DNA of 64,000 bases from Pseudoscleropodium purum. Taxonomy: Eukaryota > Streptophyta > Bryopsida > Hypnales > Brachytheciaceae. Position numbers and translations under genes: made by a program. This document shows positions 59,440-64,000 of this stretch, piece by piece; positions within the stretch are counted from its first letter, which is position 1; the number at the start of each line of letters is the position of its first letter. The notes beneath the pieces were generated by a model. That model had not been told where the DNA came from, ran no database searches, and saw nothing but the letters and a program-made list of their open reading frames with translations. The stretch spans positions 11,661,611-11,725,610 of the forward strand of contig OZ017801.1 in NCBI GenBank assembly GCA_963969395.1, written 5' to 3'.

Positions 59440-60446
59440 AAAGTTTTCTATACCCTTGTCAATGACATCTAATCCAATTCAAATGTACTAAACATCCATG
59501 TGTTAAAATTGAAGATAAATTTTTGAATTTGCAAGAGTCAATATTTCTTTTGTTAAGTTTTATGATGCTTTTACTTCTACGTGAGTAGGAAAAAACTACA
59601 TTTTAGGAGTAGATTTGCCTTGTTATCAAACTTAACTCCTAAAAGATAATTCAAGAATCTCTTAGGTGGAATCTTGAAAGGTTGGAGTAGGTTCTATGAT
59701 CTCAAAGTTTGGCATGATTTTTAAATTCTTTGAATTTTTTTTAAAAACAAAAAAACTCATTAGCTTTTTGGGAACATAATTTTATTTCAATTGGTTCTTA
59801 GTTTTAGTAGCAAAAGTTATGCCACCTAAAGTTCAAAATGGACGCTACTAAATAGACAATACAAAAGAAAATTTAGAAATTCAAAATTCAAATTTTAAAA
59901 TTTTATTACTTATAAAAAATATTTTTGTCTATATATAAAGTTTTGATTCTTTTATTTGAACTAATGATGAGAAAGTTATAAAGAATCTCAAGTGTTTTTC
60001 GGCAATCATGTAATATAATCAACATTTTCAAAAAATAACTTACAACCTCATAGGATCAATTTTTGAGCTCAATTTTCACAATTTTTTTGGAAAAAGAATT
60101 CCACACAATATAGGTTTCTTGCTAAAACAATCTCATCATTGTGGTTGGTATATTTCAAATTTTCAATTCCATCTTAGAGCTAATTTTTAAGTTGAAAAGA
60201 TTCAAAGTCTTGAAATTTAATTAGATGAGGTTCAAGCAAAAACATTTTCTTTACTTCAAATGCAAATATCTTCATTTTATGTGGTGAAAAATGTAAAATT
60301 TCTTCCACATAATCTCACACTAGATTAGTAATTAAGTGTGAGATCTTGACTAATTAGAAATGCAATTGTTTTCTTAAAAATTTGCACTTTGCAATAAAAA
60401 TGGTAGATTCAAGGAAAAAAAGGTATTGATCCTTTAGAGGTCGAAC
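59440..60446. mobile_element. Diverged TTAA-family element
   Basis: Interior blocks match the element at 18509-19434 in reverse orientation, for example TTCTTGCTAAAACAATCTCATCATTG against CAATGATGAGATTGCTTTAGCAAG. The ends are eroded: AAACCCCCAAAAG near 59437-59450 and CTTTAGAGGTCGAACC near 60431-60446 in place of the consensus CCCCTAAA and TTTAGGGGTTAA. Boundaries are approximate. Confidence 0.5.
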
Positions 60447-60708
60447 CACTAAAGCAATCCAAATATTGTTTGAAATAGTTTTCCGAGAGCCATAAACTCC
60501 CACTTTATATGAACCTCTCCCTAAAATAGGTGGCCAACAATTTCAATTACTTCTTTCAACTATCCCATGTTTCTATGTAAAGTCCCTAATTATTTTGTGT
60601 TTAGTGCATTACAAGTGATCAAAGTTGTGAGGCCCTCCCCATGCTTGTTTTTGAACTTGCTAAAAGTAAACATGTGCAATTTTGCGAATGGATACGGGTT
60701 GCTCATTC

Positions 60709-60876
60709 CACTACTAGAAAATTCAATTTTTTTTTTTGATTTGGATAGTAATTTATTGACTTGGTTCACTTTTTTATTGATTTGAATAGTATCCTATTGA
60801 TTTGGATAGAAATTGGCAAAAATCAACAAAAAAGTGAACCAAATCAACAAAAAAACTAAATTTTCAACGAATTTGC
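60709..60876. mobile_element. CACTA-type MITE, right end degraded
   Basis: Starts CACTACTAGAAAATTCAATTT and contains the GTTCACTTTTTTATTGATTTG / CAACAAAAAAGTGAACCAAAT inverted repeat shared with 57780-57952. The right end, AAATTTTCAACG, is a mutated version of the expected terminus. Confidence 0.65.
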
Positions 60877-61760
60877 TAAAGATTTCTTACTCTTTTTGCA
60901 AAGGATGCAATAGGTTTCAACAAACCCATGGAAAGTTCTATGTACCACAGTAAGCCATGACTCCCCTTTTTTTGGCCCATTGACCTATTTTGGCTCCTAA
61001 TTGCTAAAGTACTCCAAAATATGGATGATGAACAAAACGTTTCAAGACAATGTTTCTTCCAAACGACTTCTCATTCATCCTAAGTTATACATGATTGAAT
61101 GTTCAGTAAATCCTTTATGACCTATTAAATGAAGTTGAAATAAGTAACATATTTTAATATGAAAATATAAACAAAAATTTCTAGTGTTTCTAAAAAGGAC
61201 TTAAAGGGCTAGGATCCACCCAAAATTGCTAAAATAGTGTACGCTTTTAAATTTCCATATGTGTCTAAAAGATATAAATATAGAGTACAAATACACGTGC
61301 AAATGTACGCTTTTGTAATGTTGAGTACTCTAGTGGCGTTCTCCATGCATGCAATTCATAAGGAGATTAGGGAGACATTACTCCCCGGTAAAATTTTGGG
61401 GTTGTAACTTGATCCCCCCCAAATTTTCTTAAAATAGAAAGTTTTGGGGGGCGTCAAGGCTTGGAGTGGATTAGCCCCTTCGCTTGTCCTCCCATGGATG
61501 AACAGAGGGCCTAGCTGAATTACTTAAGGTTACCTTTACGAATTGGAGTTAACCTTGAATTGAAGTTAGCCTTTTCCAAAAAGGTTTGCAAATTTTTAGC
61601 CTTTAGAATAGTCTATTTTCGAAATGATCCCCCTATTTCTTCTATGGAGTATTTCAATAAACATGCTGTGTGGTCCTCGTTGTTCTTCTTGTTCTCCTAT
61701 CGTAATAGGTATTGATTTTCAGAGGTATATGCTTGATTTTCAACAAGGTATTGATCTCCT
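60877..61760. other. AT-rich intergenic DNA, no gene seen
   Basis: Nothing recognisable apart from G/C homopolymer-rich spots near 61380-61480 (CCCCCCC and GGGGGG runs). No open frame of interest. Confidence 0.45.
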
Positions 61761-61956
61761 CACTAGAAGAAACCCACATCTAAATTGACAGATTCTTTTA
61801 GACATCTAATGTAAGAAGCCATGTTTTTATGTCAACAATTACATCCACTTTAACATCTTCATGTTATGGTGGACATAATTGTTGACATAAAAACACAACT
61901 TCTTACATTAGATGTCTAAAAAAATCTGTCAACTTAGAGGTGGGTTTCTTCTAGTG
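61761..61956. mobile_element. CACTA-type foldback element with arms of about 88 bases
   Basis: Begins CACTAGAAGAAACCCAC and ends with the reverse complement. The arms match for nearly 90 bases with about nine differences, leaving a short loop of about 20 bases (CATCCACTTTAACATCTTCATG). Flanking triplets CCT and CCA are one base apart. A transcript would form a long near-perfect hairpin, a possible source of small RNAs. Confidence 0.8.
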
Positions 61957-62011
61957 CCAATCACTTATGTTGAAGAATGAGAGTTGCAACTCCCCAGAAA
62001 TAGGGAGCAAT

Positions 62012-62029
62012 ACACACACACACACACAC
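62012..62029 (+). repeat. AC dinucleotide microsatellite
   Basis: Nine uninterrupted AC units. Confidence 0.95.
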
Positions 62030-62452
62030 TCAATGTTGCAACTTCCCTGTTCACTGAAAGTACTGTTGAATTTTCACAGACGTGTTCTTTGCAAAGATCG
62101 AACCTCTGTAGCGGCTATGAAACTTGTGCTTTTTGAGTTACTTTTTTTTGTGGTATCTCCACTTTTTAAGTTGCTTCTTTTCGTGGTACCTCCACCTGCT
62201 TTGTGAATTTCTCCTACTATACCATATTTGTGAGTTGCTGTTTGTTTGGACGAAACAGTTCACCGTAGTTTGTCAAGAGGCTTGGAAGGGTTCAAACTTA
62301 GGGGAGAGGAAGTGGGGTGAGCTAGTTGTTCAAATGAAGTAAAAGCTTTGAGGTGGTTAGGAAACTGAGGTGTTAGAGTTTATGGTGAGGGATATGATTT
62401 GAACTTCAACATCAATTCTAAAGGCATAATTTAGATTAATCCAAGGGTTTAA

Positions 62453-62584
62453 CAATGGCTACAACTTCAGAGTACAATGGCTGCAACTTCAAAATACAAT
62501 GGCTGCAACTGTAGAATACAATAGCTGCAACTTCATAATACAATGGCTGCAACTTCGGAGTACAATGGTTGGAACTTCATGCAC
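62453..62584 (+). repeat. 22-base minisatellite, six units
   Basis: Six tandem units of 22 bases built on CAATGGCTGCAACTTC plus a variable tail ending in ATA or GTA. Units 1, 3, 4 and 6 carry point changes (GGCTACAACT, CTGTAGAATA, AATAGCTGC, GGTTGGAAC). Confidence 0.9.
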
Positions 62585-64000
62585 CAATATTGGCTTTAGT
62601 TTGCCAAAACGAGTTCTAAAATTGATACATTGGTAGTAAGAATGAACTAATATTTTCCCTTATAGTTTGGCAATTGATTGACCTTCAGATTTCTCATAGC
62701 TTGTTGGTTATCCTAGGAAGTTATCAAGGGTTTTCTTACTTTGTTCTTGAATCTCATAGTACTTTATAGTAAATCTCTGTTGTTTGTATGGCAATCACTT
62801 TAGGCCTCACTTATTTGCAAGGTAGTTTTTTGAAAATTTCAACTCTTGTCGATCTTTAAAGTTGGTTGCGAATTCATGATGTAGAAAAACATGTTAAAGG
62901 AATGGGAAGAATTTCTAGGTTAATTTAATTTAATATTTCTTTAGGATGGTTTAATGTGAACTTCTAATATGATTGTATTTCAGTGTACTTAGCAATTCAA
63001 ATTGTTTGTAGCCCGAGAATTTAGTAGGCCTTTTGTCTTCAATTTCATTTGATTTTTTAGATTAGTATGTTGTGCTTCTCTGCAATTGGTTGCAATTGGT
63101 TTAGGAACTCATTCAAGAAGCTCATCTTGGGTTTGCAAGTTTCACTTGTGTAAAGTGTATGAGGGCACAATTTTGTGGTTGCATCTTGTTTTTAATTTCT
63201 TGAAAGAAATTTAGCTTTGGCATGCCAAATTCCAGTATGCCGTGTTTACATTTGTTTGAAGAAACTTCAAAAAGCTATGGACAACAACAAATTTTAAGAT
63301 GTATATACTTTTGTATGTTGTAGGTTGTTGATTCGTAAACTATTTGTACCAATATTGGAAGAGGAGTAGACATTGTTAACATGTTTGAGGATGTTCACAA
63401 TCTTCACCAAGCATTTACAGGTATTCACTTGTCCTAGTTGCTCAAACATATGACACCAGGATAGTCCTTCATCTTACTTTAAGAATATGAAAGCATCATG
63501 ATAGATATTGTAGTATGTTTAAGTTGAATTCTTTTTGAAGAAGTATTTTCATTTACTTAAGAAATATTCTTTTGGGATACATATTAATTGATGAAGTTCA
63601 GTGGAATATATGTCAATGACCTTTGTTTATGCAATTTATTCAAAGTGGATTTGCATCTACTTCATTCTATTCAAGTTTTGAGTCTCAAAATGTTACCAAA
63701 GATGTTCACATAGTACTTGATTTCAAATATTCTTAAGCATAACTAGAAAATATTGCTTCAATACTTCATTTCTTACTCCATTTCAATTCTCTAAAAAATT
63801 GTTAAAAGTGAAACATATTATTACATGCTACAACTAGCTAATTTTTTAAATGAGTGTTTCAATATAAATACTGTAATATAATCCAAAATTAGCCATAAAA
63901 TGTGCTAAGTGTAAAAAGTTTGGTCTCATATTATCATTGTAGTCATTTCTAATCTAATCTTGCATCATAATTGGAAAAGGTCATGTCTATGAAGATTGCT
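62585..64000. other. AT-rich intergenic DNA to the end of the window
   Basis: No gene, TIR element or RNA gene was recognised. Open frames are short and AT-rich. Confidence 0.45.

Noticed and set aside
1..64000. CRISPR arrays, bacterial operons, rRNA or tRNA genes
   Set aside because: None seen. The spliced plant genes make the prokaryotic categories irrelevant, and no convincing cloverleaf or rRNA sequence was noticed, though tRNAs can be missed by eye.

Overview
The window is nuclear DNA of a land plant (streptophyte). It carries plant-type genes with many GT-AG introns (GUN1, a plant CLEC16A/TT9 homologue, ELP2 and an ENOD93-like gene) set in AT-rich intergenic DNA full of decayed DNA transposons. 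The species cannot be read from the sequence. The genes are not close enough to any angiosperm version I recognise to assign a clade, and a bryophyte or other non-flowering plant is only a guess.

Left part (1-15000). Two copies of GUN1, a chloroplast PPR-SMR retrograde-signalling protein, lie tail to tail: 3338-6826 on the plus strand and 10313-13801 on the minus strand. They form the arms of a 4409-base inverted repeat (3285-7693 and 9446-13854). Every position pair sums to 17139, and I found no difference between the arms. A 1752-base AT-rich spacer separates them and contains a TTAA-bounded transposon-like element. Outside the outer arm ends the two 5' flanks are still recognisably related but diverged. 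That pattern suits an older inverted duplication whose arms were homogenised recently, unless the second arm is an assembly artefact.

Middle (15000-27400). This is AT-rich repeat territory. It holds a family of about 0.7-1.0 kb elements with TTAACCCCTAAA ends, CACTA-type hairpin MITEs, a second TIR family ending in AAGGTAAAC, and fragmentary duplications. No gene was recognised.

Right-centre (27400-42900). On the minus strand there is an ENOD93-like gene (three solid exons and a tentative fourth) and then a 20-exon TT9/GFS9 (CLEC16A family) gene, rebuilt exon by exon with consistent splice phases (807 aa). About 4.7 kb of moderate-GC DNA between them has no recognisable gene.

Right (42900-64000). 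AT-rich DNA with a decayed PIF/Harbinger-type transposase relic is followed by a 10-exon ELP2 gene (Elongator subunit 2, 844 aa, plus strand 48621-55458). After that come about 8.5 kb of repeat-rich DNA with CACTA-family elements, one carrying a clean GGC target duplication and another a TAT duplication, and a 22-base minisatellite.

The genes do not form a pathway. They are independent housekeeping or organelle-signalling genes. The unusual feature of the locus is the GUN1 palindrome and what it implies about gene conversion and possible hairpin RNA.
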